DNA from: Thunnus maccoyii
Taxonomy: Eukaryota > Chordata > Actinopteri > Scombriformes > Scombridae
DNA: 64,000 nt
Assembly: GCF_910596095.1 (NCBI RefSeq)
Contig: NC_056540.1
Location: forward strand, 15,526,501-15,590,500
Direction of reading: 5' to 3'
A program made the translations under genes and the position numbers. Within the stretch, counting starts at the first letter, position 1. Each line of letters begins with the position of its first letter. The notes below the pieces were generated by a model. The model was not told the origin of the DNA. It saw only the letters and a program-made list of their open reading frames with translations, and did no database searches. Shown here in pieces: positions 37,901-50,223 of this stretch.

Positions 37901-40900
37901 CTCTTCTCCAAAAATGTCCCTGTTACATGGCATTAGGCCACAGGCATGAACTCTTTCACCCCCTTCCCCAAACTGGCAGCCTGGCTATAAACTTCATCAA
38001 ATCGGCCAGTAATCTCATAGATGTTGATTCTCTTTCCAGGTTTTTGGTCTTCCATCAGTCGGCCACTTTGCTGTAGCTCATCTTCAGGCTTCAGAAAAAG
38101 GTCCTGTCGAGGGGCTGCATTTTAAGGCCGCAGTGAGGCAGTATTGAAATCATGATTATGCCAAGATGTCTTGCCAGATTAACAGCCTCTAAGGTTTTAT
38201 GTGGGTGGTTCACATCAAGTATGAGGATGTGTGGATCATTCTTGCTGGCGTTCAAGTTCTTCGCGAAGTGGGTGAGCCACTCCACAAATAGGTTGCCGTC
38301 GAGTCAATCTGAAACTCTTCCAACAGATCCATTCTCTTTCTCAGAAAGATAAACATCAGAGGAGCAAATTGCCCTGCAGCTTTCATCGTGCACAAAGCAG
38401 TGACATTAAATCCTCTCTTAGCGTTCGTCATCCTCCTGACTTGTTGAGCCCCTTTTGTTGCAACCACAGGCTGGGGTTTCTGGATGTTTTGGACTCCTAT
38501 CTGATCCATGTTCCACAGCTAGGTGTTCAACATGTTCAGTTTCTGAAGCATGTTTTCATAAACATCAAAATATACACCCACTTTTACTTTATTGAAGCCT
38601 ACTGCCTGGGCAAGGCTAGTGGCCTGTGGGGTGCAGACAGAGAGGAATAGATTTCTCATCATGAATGTTTGCAAGATTCGCAAGATCAATCTTTTCAGGC
38701 TTCAAGTTATGTGCTTATCTCTGAACCACTGGTGGTTCAGACCATCAGCATCCTATGAGGATTCTCATGTGATCTCGTGATCTCTGGAATCCAGCTGCCT
38801 TGTAAGATAAGATGGTGATAGACAGATGGTTCATCCAATCACCTACCAAGTATTTTTTGAAAGTGCCTGCCCTTTTCCAAACAGTTTCCAAGTACTATTT
38901 CTCAGATGGTTCTGTGTAACAAACCATCTGGCACATCAGCTTACTAGGAAACAGTCTTCCCAGCAACATTTTTGGCATCACTAAATGGGTGTTGGATCCC
39001 CATCCTTGGAGCCAGGTCATAGGCCAGTTTCCTACATCCCACAATGTTTGCCAAGAGAGAGCTCTCTCCATATGTTGGATGTGGCACACCAGATCATTTT
39101 CAAAGGTTGCAGAGAAGACAGCAGTTTTCCCCTGATGAATATGGCCTGGCCTCTTCATCAGCTGGTCACATGTGCCAACGAAAGGTTTTTGGTGGTCTGC
39201 CAAATTATAGAGACACTGATTTCAGTGATTCACACAGTCTTTAATGCATTTAAGTGCATCCTCAAGAGCCTGCTTCCCATAGCTTCCTCTGTTTCTTGTC
39301 CTCGAGTAGAGCCTCATTTATAATGCAAGAAAAATTTCAAACCTTTTTTTCATGACTTTAAATACCCCCCCCCCCCCCCCCCCCCCCCAATACACACATT
39401 AGGGATGTGCAGAGAGCCCATTATTTGCATTTGTATTTGTATAAAAGTGGAAATAGGTGTAAAAATCCTGTTTTTGTTTTTATTTCAATTCTAATTTTAG
39501 GATATGAAAGTTTTGAAATGAGTGTTTATCAATAAACTATTTTGCAAAGGAGGTCCCTACAATGGGTCTCGAACTCGGGTCACCCAGGCCATCGATGACT
39601 GCAGTGACACACAGTCAGCACTGTGGAGCAGAGGAAAGAGATGGAGGCAGTGATGTAACCAACCTGTGCACTATTATTTGACCAGGTTTTTTTTTTTCCT
39701 TCCGAAAACAAATAAATTCGTAACATAAAGTCAGCTAGTTAGCCTCACAGACTGATAATAATACATTTCTTACTGTTGGTTAGCTATTATGTTATTGTGT
39801 TAGATCATGCATACTTTCTCAGAAATCTAACATTAAAAAGACTAAACTATTCATTCTTTAAAGCGAGGGCGTCTTCCCTCAAAAATTGTTTGGCTTCTTA
39901 CCTCGGATGGTCTTCTTTGTCTTGTGGTTTACCCTACGCTTCATTTTCAGTGACACCACCAAGGCCTTGTTGCCATGCTGATCTATGACCTCGAAGCATC
40001 CACCACATGAACTTTGGAGGCTCTCAATCAAAATCCCACATGGCTTTGACAGCTGAAACCCATCGCAATTAACTTCATCCGAACCCTTCCTCTGCAGCCT
40101 TCCTTGACGAACTATCTCAGTCTCAAACTCTTTCAGGTTGAGGTCACTTTCTGAGATGAAGTAAATGTTGCAGGAGTTCGGTTCCAGATCAAAAGTGAAG
40201 TCAAGCCTTTCTCCAGGACTCAGTTCATAGGACCTTCTGTTTGCTGGAAAAGAGGATGAACAAGACAGAAGATATTAAAGTGATTCTCCACCCAAAATCT
40301 GGTGAGCAGAAAATGTATCACCAACAATTAATCAATTTGTAGTTTGCAGAAATGTCTGAAATCGTCCCTGATTTATATAATTTGTAAACTGAATATCTTG
40401 TCTTGGACAAAAAAGAAGAAAGATGTCACTTCAGGATTTTGGAACTTGCAATGGTCATTTCTCACTATTTCCTGACAATTTATAGACTTACAGACCAAAT
40501 GATAATTTAAAAACTGAGAACACTAAACAAACCCTTGTGAAAACTTTTGAAACCACTTTGGATAAACCAAAAGCTAAAAGCAAACAAAAGAAGCTAAAAA
40601 TAAGGTTTTTCTTATAGCAAGGCAATAATGAAAAAACATATCTGATACTTATTATAAAGCACACTTACGCTTCATTTTCAATGACACCACCAAGGCCATG
40701 TTGCCATTCTGATCTCTGACCTCAAAACGTCCAACACATGACCTTTGGAAGCTGTCAATCAAAATCCCACATGGCTTTGACAGCTGAAACCCAACACAAT
40801 CAACTTCATCCAAGCCCTTCCTCTCTAGCCTGCCTTGACGAACTATCTCAGTCTCAAACTCTCTCAGGTTGAGGTCACTTTCTGAGATGAAGTAAATGTT

Positions 40901-43900
40901 GCAGGAGTTCGGTTCCAGATCAAAAGTGAAGTCAAGCCTTTCTCCAGGACTCAGTTCATAGGACCTTCTGTTTGCTGGAAAAGAGGATGAACAAGACAGA
41001 AGATATTAAAGTGATTCTCCACCCAAAATCTGGCGAGCAGAAAATGTATCACCAACAATTAATCAATGTGTAGTTTGCAAAAATGTCTGAAATTGTCCCT
41101 GATTTATATCATTCTAATCTGAATATCTTGTCTTGGACAAAAAGAGAGAAAGATGTCACTTTAGGATTTTGGAACTCCTCTTATCTCTTATCAGACTTGC
41201 TGACGCTACCAGCAGCTCTGTCAGAGGCACAAACTGAGCTACAGTTATCAGTGTTGTGATATTTATAGCTGAGACCATTTCTTTTCTGTGAAATGAATGT
41301 AATGTTAACCAGATACACAGCAGTTTAAAAGGCTCACATGCATTTTTCTATCATTACCTTTTACTATGAGCTTTATCCTTGATAGCAAAGTCTTGTCTTT
41401 TTTCCTGAAGTTGTAGAGGCCATTGTCTGCCTGAGTGAGTTCGGAAATCTCCCAGACATTATGCTTCACATGTCCTCTGCCTCCCATATTGGTCTGAGGG
41501 TCTGTGCGATTCCACAGGACTCTTGGCTGGTCCACACTGAGGATAGGAGTGAACTCCAGGAATTCAGCCTCTCTAGGAACATTGAAGGAGTACATAGCCT
41601 TGTAAGACCTCACCACTTGTTCAGCACACTCTAAAAAAACACATAGAGGGAAAAAAAGGGTTGAATTATTCTCTTTAAGAATACTACAGATTTTCTGGTG
41701 AAAAATATAGTATTGTTTAATGTTCTCACCCAAAATGTTTAGTTTGACGATATCAAATGGTCTTTCACCAGCAATTGAGACTGAAAAAGTTCCATCATCT
41801 CTTTCTGTCAATTTTGTCAAAGTAACTGAGTAAGGAGAAGACTTGAAGCGTGGGTCCTTCACCTGAATAGACAGACAACACAAATAAATGTACTCAGGAC
41901 AGAGAGAGATACATTCAAGATTGTCCTGATTTGAACAGGAGCCAGACATTTGACATATTTCAGATGCTATCTGGCATGGATACCACAGAAATATTGGTGA
42001 AAGATATTGCATCACAAGCTGCTCACCTTCCCCTTTTCCATTACTAGCTTCCTGGATCCGCCTGTCTTACTTGGAGTGAAGTACATCCGTCCATAGAAAA
42101 ATAAAAGCCTAAATTGTGAAGTTCCTCCATAGCACACGTCTTTCTGAATAACATCAGATGAATCTTTAATCAGAAAGAAGTGAAGAAGAGATACTGTAGA
42201 TGAAGGGTATATTAAGGTAAGACAGTAAACATCTGAGAGCATGCAAAAAACATAAAAAAGGGCCTGGCTGTCTAACTATAATGTTGTAGAAACAGGGTCC
42301 ATGCATCTTCCAACAAAAAGCAGCTGAATCAGATGCTTTTTAGTTTAGGACAACAGACTACGAAAAACAGAAGGGACTGGAGCACATTGATTAATTTGCA
42401 GCCTTTAATTAGTGTTGAAACATTAGTCTGTTTGCACAATTAAAGGCTGCAAACTAATCAGTGTGCTCCAGTCCCTTCTGTTTTTTGTAACTATAATGTT
42501 GCTTTGGGTATAAAAAAATGAAGCAGATTAGATAAGGCCATGAAGATAACAAAATGCCTCAACGAGTGTACAGCACATCTGGCTCAAAGCAGATGTAGTG
42601 CTTATTTCAAAACCTCATTCTTCAATCCAAAAAGGAATGACGATCAAAGGAATTGGCAAAAACAAAACAAAAACGAGCAATTTTTGACTGTTTTTTCGTT
42701 ATTTGATTCTGACATCAAAAAAAGTTTTCCGTTTTTTGGTTTTGAAACAAATAAGAGATTTACCGTTTTTTCATTTTTGATTACAAATGAATTACAGATT
42801 ATCCGATTATACCCGTTATGGTCAAATGCATCAAAGTGAGTCTAAAAATAGAAGGTATGGACAGTGTTGATCTCCTGTTTTCTGTTTGATTTGATCTGAT
42901 CGCAGATGTTAATTGGAACCCAACTATTCACATTTAACTCCACAAGAAGCAAACACATGGGCTGCAGCTGCTGCAGAATAGGCCTAACCCCTGGGCCACA
43001 CTGGATGCGTGAGCAGCGTGTGTGCGTGTGTGTCGCTGAACTGCTGCGTCTCTCACGCTTGCAGCGTCCACACTGGAAGCGTGTCTGCTGCGGCGCTTCT
43101 GCCACTGGCAGCCCTATCTTTCTCGTTTTCCCTGTCTATTTCTGCTGAGAACCGCGCGCGTCACGCGGAGAATGTTTGGACACGAGCCAAATAAAAACAA
43201 CGACTTTTTTAATGAAAGTTGATGCTAAATATTTTTAAATGCACAGTTACATTTATTCTGTGAACCTGTGCAAATCAGCTACTCACCTGTTAGGCGATAC
43301 CGGACAGAGCTAAAATCGTCAGTAACACCTGCAGAGAAATCAACAGTTTCACACATCGAGCTCAAGACACCAGAGAGACAAAACTCACTGTGAAAGAATA
43401 AGTTTGGTTCGCTAGAGTTTGTGCAGCACCCAGAACATTGCGCGTGGCTAAGTTGTTTTTATATTTAAGCAAGCAACCAAAGTTTATTTATATAGCACCT
43501 TTCACAGACACCAGACACAAAGTGCCTCTCGGTGGGTACCCTTAACAATATGGTGAAAGCTGAGAGGCATAGAAATATCGACAATAAACACCTCTTAACA
43601 TACAATGAAGATAAGGAAGATAACTCCTATAACCGACCAAGGTACGTTTGAACCGTTTGTTTTTTCGGTACAATTGACACAGACAGAAACCGGAAACAGG
43701 TCGTTTTTTTAAATGTAAAATTTTGGGCAAAAAACAAAAAGCCCCAATTCAGTTTGATTTCTTGTTTTCCGTTCTTACTGACAGAACAAATTTACCACTC
43801 AAAGTTTCATTTTCATTGGTGGGTGGGCCCTCAGCACCCTCTTGTTTCTGATTGGCCAGTGTCTTCTATCAATTGTGTTTGAGCTGCATTCTTCAAAATA

Positions 43901-45326
43901 AAGGTTCCACCTCTTTGTCTTTGGACAGTGCAATGCCAACACAAAATATATAGAAGAACAGACCTTTAGCCTTTAATAATTGATGATTATAATTGAATAA
44001 TAATTTATTATGCTCTTACTGAGAGGTGCTGCACATGATTTTGTTTTATAACCTACAATGACAATAAAACTGTTTTGCATATCAAATGAACAAGCTGTCA
44101 TTCATTTTCAAATATTCACTTAGTGCATAGATTATAAAGTAATGCAACAGCATTATATTGTATTGCCAGTTCATGTGCAGCTGAGTGACCATAACACATT
44201 TTGGGCCAAATCCACAAAGAATGGATTGCGCCCACTAATAGCATCATGAATTGCGCAACATTTGTACCTGTAATCTGCCCCGTTTTAAGATCCTATTCAC
44301 AAAAGATGCCGCTCAGAGCAATATGCCCTTGTTTTGCTTCTGATTGAGTGAGCGGAGCGGTTTCCAGTGTTTAAGACTTTTCTCCACATTTCAACACACA
44401 TATTCGTTCATAATGAAAAAACTGCAGAGCGCAAAAGCCTCAATTTGAATGTCAATAATAAATGTAATAGGCAGAGGTGCGCGCGCACACAGAGCTCTTC
44501 ACAATTACAAACCAACTTTCATGTATTGTGCATCTTCTACTTCTCTAGTATTTCGCATAATATAATCTACTCAAATATCAAAAGATAGCTATTAATGTGA
44601 CTCAGGCAGGTCTGAAACGTGTTAGATTAATGTCTGAATCTTACAATAATGTCGTTCAGGTGTCACTGAATGTATCCGGAATGTTGCAGAAACATCAGTA
44701 CTGATGTTCTGTTTGCTGTCAGCTGCACATGAACCAGCAATACAATAAAACGCTGTTGCATTACTTTATGCAGCAACTGAATATTTGAAAATGAAAGACA
44801 GCACATTCATTTGATATGAAAAACACATTATTGTCATTGTAGGTCACAATAAATTATTTATCAACTATAACCATCAATTAATAAAGGCTAAAGCTCTGTC
44901 TGTCTGTTTATATATTTTGTGTTGACATTGGCACTTTCTAAAGGCAAAATAGTGGAACCTTTATTTTGAAGAGTACAACGCAAACGTAACTGATAGAGCA
45001 CACTGGCCAATCAGAAACAAGGGGGCGCTGAAGGCCCTCCCACCAATGAAAATGAAACATTGAGTGGTAAATTCGTTTTGTCAGTAAGAACAGAAAACAA
45101 GAAATCAAGCTGAATTTGTATTTTTAGATTTTTGCCCAAAATTAAAAAAAAAAAAAAAAAAAAACAACCTGTTTCTGGTTTCTGCCTGTGTCAATTGTAC
45201 CGAAAAAACAAGCGGTCCAAACGTACCTTGGTCAGACAGTCATACAAGCAGTCTAAAGGCGAATTAATAATTTTCACACTCACCCAAACAAACACAGGCC
45301 CCCAGCAACAGCAACACTATCATCAT
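34942..45326 (-). CDS. Ig-superfamily transmembrane receptor, copy C (longest intact model)
   Basis: Exons on the minus strand are 45284-45326 (signal peptide MMIVLLLLGACVCL), 42027-42163 and 41730-41862 (Ig0, split by a phase-0 intron), 41358-41630 (Ig1), 40669-40974 (Ig2a), 39902-40243 (Ig2b plus basic linker), 36649-36797 (TM), 36436-36528 and 36291-36332 (tail) and 34942-35082 (last exon). Junction phases agree and no stop interrupts the 552-aa product. Ig0 (aa ~15-104) has DVCYGGTSQFRLLFFYGR and LTERDDGTFSVSI. Ig1 (105-195) has LTQADNGLYNFRKKDK. Ig2a and Ig2b each have several non-canonical cysteines. The TM is near 417-436 (TTVGIIAAVSLFGTCFCGCL), followed by KKCC. The tail has APPSYSE (PPxY) and APVYSDV. 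The TM acceptor has shifted six bases (see findings). Introns contain Tigger, foldback and long-palindrome elements. Likely a surface receptor; ligand and family unknown. Confidence 0.75.
37395..39330 (-). mobile_element. Tigger/pogo DNA transposon remnant, copy C
   Basis: Same insertion as in B and D. DDE pieces are MDQIGVQNIQKPQPV (38252-38509), ILILDVNHPHK and LPHCGLKMQPLD (38091-38285). A CENP-B-type region with HIQHMERALSWQTLWDVG is at 38895-39203. Frames are broken. Confidence 0.85.
39365..39388 (+). repeat. Poly-C tract (24 bases)
   Basis: 24 uninterrupted C between the Tigger remnant and the hAT-like remnant in copy C. Confidence 0.9.
39402..39715. repeat. Truncated copy of the hAT-like element, copy C
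   Basis: Starts AGGGATGTGCAGAGAGCCC and retains the tRNA-like segment. Truncated after about 310 bp. Confidence 0.45.
42287..42487. mobile_element. Foldback (MITE-like) insertion with 14-bp target duplication
   Basis: The 14-mer TAACTATAATGTTG lies at 42273-42286 and 42488-42501. The uninterrupted site is visible in the paralogous fragment near 63740. Inside, two ~50-bp arms (about 42360-42412 and 42436-42487) are inverted copies of each other; one contains ACAGAAGGGACTGGAGCAC. Confidence 0.75.
42985..43135. repeat. GC-rich repeat-like segment
   Basis: Contains GGCCACACTGGATGCGTGAG and a related inverted-orientation motif CCACACTGGAAGCGTG. It looks like a MITE end but no full element could be bounded. 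Confidence 0.3.
43630..45238. mobile_element. Element with ~550-bp terminal inverted repeats (large palindrome)
   Basis: The left arm at about 43630-44190 and the right arm at about 44690-45238 are inverted copies. Termini read ACCAAGGTACGTTTG on the left and CAAACGTACCTTGGT on the right, and internal landmarks (e.g. the CATTGGTGGG block near 43815 and CCCACCAATG near 45040) pair in order. The ~500-bp centre has no transposase. It lies in intron 1 of copy C, 46 bp from the signal-peptide exon. Confidence 0.75.
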
Positions 45327-45680
45327 CTGCCGCGATTCAAAACGTAAAACCTGTGTCCAGTCAGTGGTACACAAATGTACCGTCTCCGACCAATTAAGCG
45401 CACCATATGATTACGATTGATCAATACTTTACTGAAACATGCCGGCAGAGTAAACCCCTCACTATATGCACAACATTAAGACAGAAGATGTACAAAACAT
45501 ACATCCCGCATTACACTGTTATGAATAGCGGTTTATGGACGGGGTTTGCTGGGAGACGCTTTATCTGGGCCCACCCACCAGGGCGTTTACATTGCAGTAG
45601 CCTATTCGTGGTGCATTTAAGCACTGTCGGAAATAACAATTTAAACGCCATGCTGCGGCTCTAAGAATGACAATTTGGGT
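45327..45680 (-). promoter_or_regulatory. Putative 5' UTR/promoter of copy C
   Basis: Conserved with the corresponding regions of A, B and D, including the block around GGGCCCACCCACCAGGGCG. Confidence 0.38.
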
Positions 45681-46069
45681 TTTTCCCCCAATAGTTCGCT
45701 TTTGTGAAATATCTCAACATACAAGACAGATTCATACAGACATTTATGGTCCTATATCTGACTTGTGCGATCCCTTGACTTTTCCTCATAACGTTACTGC
45801 TACTATGAGGATCACATTTTGATTGAAATGTCTCAACAACATTGGATGGATTGTCATGAAGACATTATAAAACCAGTATAATTACCACGCTAAATCCTTA
45901 AAATGACATCTAATCTTTCTTCCTCATTTAAAAATTCGGAATTCATGAATATGCAAATATCTTTCATTTCAAAATTTTAACTTCTAGGTGCGCTCTGGTA
46001 GCCTACTGGATAAGACACATGCCTCATATATCCCATACCCTTTCCCTTTTCTCTCTTTTTTGAGTAAGC

Positions 46070-46380
46070 TTCAGGTAACCTTCAGAGAACATTCCCTGAA
46101 GGTTTTTTAAATAACCTGGAGAAAACCTTTAGGGAACATTCCCGGAAGTTTCTCTAAAGTTGTTTTTTTTTTGTTTGTTTGTTTGTTTGTTGTTGTTTTT
46201 TTGAGTAACCTTCAGGGAATGGTTACTCCAAAAAAAAAAAAAAAAAAAAAGGGAAAGGGAAAGGTTTTTTTTTTTTTTTTTTAAATATAACCCTTAAAGA
46301 ACATTCCTAGAACATTCATTAAATGTTACAAATTATATAACCTTCAGAGAACTTTTAGGGAACGTTCCCTATTTGCTAGG
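46070..46380. repeat. Imperfect tandem/palindromic repeats of an AACCTTCAGGGAAC-type motif
   Basis: Variants of AACCTTCAGGGAAC and GGGAACATTCCC recur about six times in both orientations, interrupted by poly-T and poly-A tracts at 46160-46280. This resembles a common fish satellite/MITE family. Confidence 0.5.
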
Positions 46381-47495
46381 ATTCCTATACAACATTCATG
46401 CACCTATAGTAATCAAGTAGTCCACTTACAGTGTTCATTTTGGGTCTTTTCACAAATGACAACATATGGAAAAAAGATTTTAAAACTACGGTAATTCTAT
46501 TTGTTGTACTTTACTCCCATGATAAGCGGCTGCGGCACCATTACTGCCCACCTGAGGCTGGTGCTATGTGTACATTGAAAGCATGAGTGGAAAAAGAAAG
46601 TACTTTTCTTTCAATTACAACCGTAGTCTCCTCGAAGTTTATGACAATAATTTATGTAATATAATTAAGGATTACAACTAAAAATGAATAAGGTGTAAAA
46701 TAATTAGGAGTACATTTAGAGTAAAAAAAAATCTTTCTTTCGTACTGTTAATATTCTGGGTTATTTTATAGGATAGGATAGGCAAAAATAAGCCTTGGGC
46801 TTCAGCTTATTCCTTTCTCAGGCATTGATTGGGTGAAATTTTGATTGTGTGAAATGGACTGGTGTAAACATATGAAGTTTTCGTCAGTTGCACACCCACA
46901 CAAATTGTTGTTTTGTTCCTTACAATGTATGACCGAAATAAACCAGTCATTCATTCAAAAGGGGGAAATAAATCTAAGGAAAGGATCACCGCTCTCTTCG
47001 CCGGTTCTGCCGCCGTGGAAAAGGAGGAACTTGTCATTGGCAAAAGTCAGAACCCCGCTGCCTCAAAAATGTGCGCACATTGCGTTTGAAACAACTGTAC
47101 TGTATTTTCAAACAGTCAATAAAATTCAGTATATAGCGAAGCTGTCCGTTTCATTACTTTATATTATGTAGGCTAATAAATATACAAATGTCAATTATGT
47201 TATAAAGAAAAAAATCGAAGAGTTGATGATTATGTAGTTGGTAATGGAATTTTGGTTCTCCTCTGTTAGCGTACACCATAATTTTAAACATACATCTGAT
47301 ATTATTTAGCCTACTGATAATATAGCCACAGTCCATGATCTGAATGTTCATTTATTAACAAATAAAGACAAAACCATAATTAGGGAAGTGTTTCTCCTCA
47401 CTCTCTCCACCGAGACTCATCTTGCCGGTCCAGGGACCGACCCATCAACCTTTAAGACATCACAAGACACCTATGTCATTGTGTATAATTTTCCC
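46381..47495. other. Spacer between copies C and D
   Basis: No gene or bounded repeat recognised. Short open frames (e.g. 46845-47171) have no domain signal. Confidence 0.4.
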
Positions 47496-47504
47496 CATTA
47501 ATCT

Positions 47505-47650
47505 GTCAGCAATTTTTTTTGCCAAGCCATCTCTTTTGCCTTGTTAATTGCGGCAGTATTGCCCTTTCTGGTGATGACTCCTTTATATTCTTCATATAGT
47601 TACATCAGTAGTGTTTGTGCTGCTGCTGAGAGGAACACCTCTCTAGTTTC
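47505..47650 (-). pseudogene. Myb/SANT-like DNA-binding protein fragment (Harbinger-associated type)
   Basis: The minus frame reads EVFLSAAAQTLLM, then an in-frame stop, then LYEEYKGVITRKGNTAAINK and AKEMAWQKK. This pattern is typical of the Myb/SANT-like partner proteins of PIF/Harbinger elements in fish. The fragment is short and carries a stop, so it is dead. Confidence 0.5.
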
Positions 47651-48252
47651 TCTTTTTGTGACATAATCTCTTCTTTTTGACAATCGACTGATCTGGGCTG
47701 CTTATGTGCTCCGTGCACGCGCACACTGCAAGCTTATTCAAGCCTGGCAAGAGTAAGCATTGACTAGACATGGCTAAGCTGCATTAGTGGAACGGCTCGA
47801 GCCTTAAGTGAAAGTTGACGTTAATTCTAGCCAGGCCATTTCAAGTAAGCGCAACTTTCTTTACCTGTGTTGATGGAATACCCTTCAGGTGTTGTTGAGC
47901 TTTATTCTTCCTGAACTGAGCGAGCAGGACTGTGTCCTGAGGAGCTTTATGTATGGCGGGGGTAATTTCCCCAATGAAGCCACTGTTATTGCACTCACAA
48001 AAGGGGGGTGGGAGCTGTTCGTATAGCCGTTTAGGACTGCCGGTGGCGAAGACAGACAGTATAGGGGGGAGATGTACCTGTGGTGGGGCTGATGATAGTT
48101 AGGAACCAGGGAACTGGTACAAGTATTTTTTCAAGGATAGCATTGAGACAGAAGAACAAACACAGATAACCATATATTGAGATATGGTGTTAGTTTTAAT
48201 GCACCTGACACAAAGTCAGAATTTCTATGACACAAACACAAAATGTTCACAT

Positions 48253-48274
48253 TAATAATAACAATAATAATAAT

Positions 48275-48346
<72 letters not shown>

Positions 48347-48347
48347 C
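48253..48347 (+). repeat. Expanded (AAT)n microsatellite, LINE tail of copy D
   Basis: About 30 AAT units at the 3' end of the minus-strand LINE. The other copies have only four to ten units here. Confidence 0.85.
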
Positions 48348-49592
48348 TTTATGTGTATAGCACCTTTCATACAAGAAACATTAATGTAACATAAGATGGA
48401 AAATAAAACCCACTGAATAGCTATACTTTTTTTTTAAAGAAGTTTAAAAATAGAATACATATAGTGCTTAAAATCACTCAAAACACAATATTTTAAAGGA
48501 AGTGCAGCAGTGTATAAGTGCGAAGCAGAGTGCAAAAAATAATTTCAGGCCTGTATCAGGACATTATTTTAAACACAGTCAAACACCCGCTTTTAAAAAG
48601 CTGTAGGTACAGGGTCAATACATGAGGTGGAGGAGTTACATTCAGTGACAGTCTTACAAAGCTCAGTTAGTGTAATACAGGTGAATTTTCCCATGGTTAC
48701 ATCATTTTTACAGGATTTAATGAGATCATCTGTGTTCACATCAGCAGTAATACTGTCTCTAATTGAGGTTATTTTGTTATTGAAGAACAATGCGAGTTCT
48801 TCACATTTACATGCAGAGAACTGTGGGGGGTCGGGGGCAGTGTTGAGTAGGTGAGTTCCCAGCATCCTTTGTGATGATCTTGGAAAAGTAATCCTTTCTT
48901 GCCAGATGTATTGCTTTGTTATAGGCACTCATGGCTTCTTGTATATTAAAGTGAACTGAGTCTCCATTTTCTTTCAGCTGCCCAACAGATTCTCTTGATC
49001 TCACTAACATTGTTATTGTTTAACAATGCGGAGATTCTGTCAGTCGACCCCTTTTTAAGGTTAGGTTGGCATCAAAAAACACACAGTGATGGTCAGAAAG
49101 TGGTAATACTGAAACACTATCAATGTTTAAACCTGTTGTTATTACTAAGTCTAGAGTGTTACCATGCTGATGAGTGGCTTTATTTACATGTTAGGTGAGT
49201 TCAAAGCTGTCCAGTAAATTTACAAGCTCCATGGCTTTGGAGTCATTCTTTTTATTAATATGAATATTCAGGTCTCCATTCAGGATTAATCGATCATGTC
49301 TATTGATACTAAGTGAGATCAGCTCTCAGAATTCCTGTAGAAATAGTGATGAATATCTTGGTGGCCGATATAATGTAATAATGAATACTAATAATTCTGC
49401 TTTGAGCTCAAGAGCAACATCGAATGATGTAAATTCACTCAGGTCAATGTCATTACACACAAACTGTGTAGAGAAAATGGCTGCAATCCCTCCTCCTTTC
49501 CTGTTTTGTCTGACTAATAAAAATGATAAAGGTTTGTTAGTGTTTCAACAGAAAACCATATTTACACAACAGTCATAAACTCTAACATGAGT
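48348..49592 (-). mobile_element. CR1/L2-type LINE fragment, copy D
   Basis: Minus-strand linker frame 48593-48928 (NTAPDPPQFSACKCEELAL) and endonuclease remnants up to 49590. A deletion near 49050 removes the region kept at 33700-33920 in copy C. Confidence 0.7.
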
Positions 49593-50082
49593 TCCAAAAC
49601 ATTAAAACAAATATATTAAAAACATCTACTTCATAAATAATCATTAAAGCTCCAAAAAGGAGGAAGTGTACATGTGAGAGTGACTGATAAAATGGAGACA
49701 CATGCAAAATAGGCACATTGCAACTGTAATCAGTTTACTGCTTGTGTGTAAAAGTAAAAGTGTAATAACAGAAAATGTATTGACACAATTACGTTAACTG
49801 ATCGCAGTGCAGCGGTGTTAAGGCGTTGGTGCCACTCTCCAGTGGATACATGCAGGGCGAAAAGGCAACTGGTGCATTTCATATTTTTGGTAGATGTCAA
49901 ACAATCACTCTCTTTAAAACATTTAGAAATGTGTGTGACTTGCCTGAGTAAATGAACATGTTTCTGAAATAGCTACAGTATATATCAATGTAACATCTAC
50001 AGCTCATCATTCATAATCCACACTAGAATGTATAATGCAAGCACCAAATATTACAACAAGGATACCCATCAAAATAAGGCCT

Positions 50083-50223
50083 TCAGAGGAAGTTGAGTTT
50101 GTCTGAGGTATAAACATTGGCTGAGTCTGAGGGAAAGGTCATCCCCTTCAGCTCAAACCGCGGCTCAACGTCAGAGTAGACGGGGGCAGATGGAACAACT
50201 GCCTGCTCTGCTGAAGCCACAAC
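50083..50223 (-). pseudogene. Orphaned last tail exon, copy D
   Basis: Equivalent to the final exon of the other copies (APVYSDV, then VYTSDKLNFL and TGA). In copy D the upstream exon now ends in a stop codon, so this exon is probably no longer translated in the main product. It is intact at sequence level. Confidence 0.6.

Noticed and set aside
43265-43345. Alternative signal-peptide exon for copy C (hydrophobic frame with LLTILALSGIA)
   Set aside because: The hydrophobic frame lacks an ATG and meets TAA before the donor. The only ATG-started frame is hydrophilic. The exon at 45284-45326 fits phase and matches the other copies.
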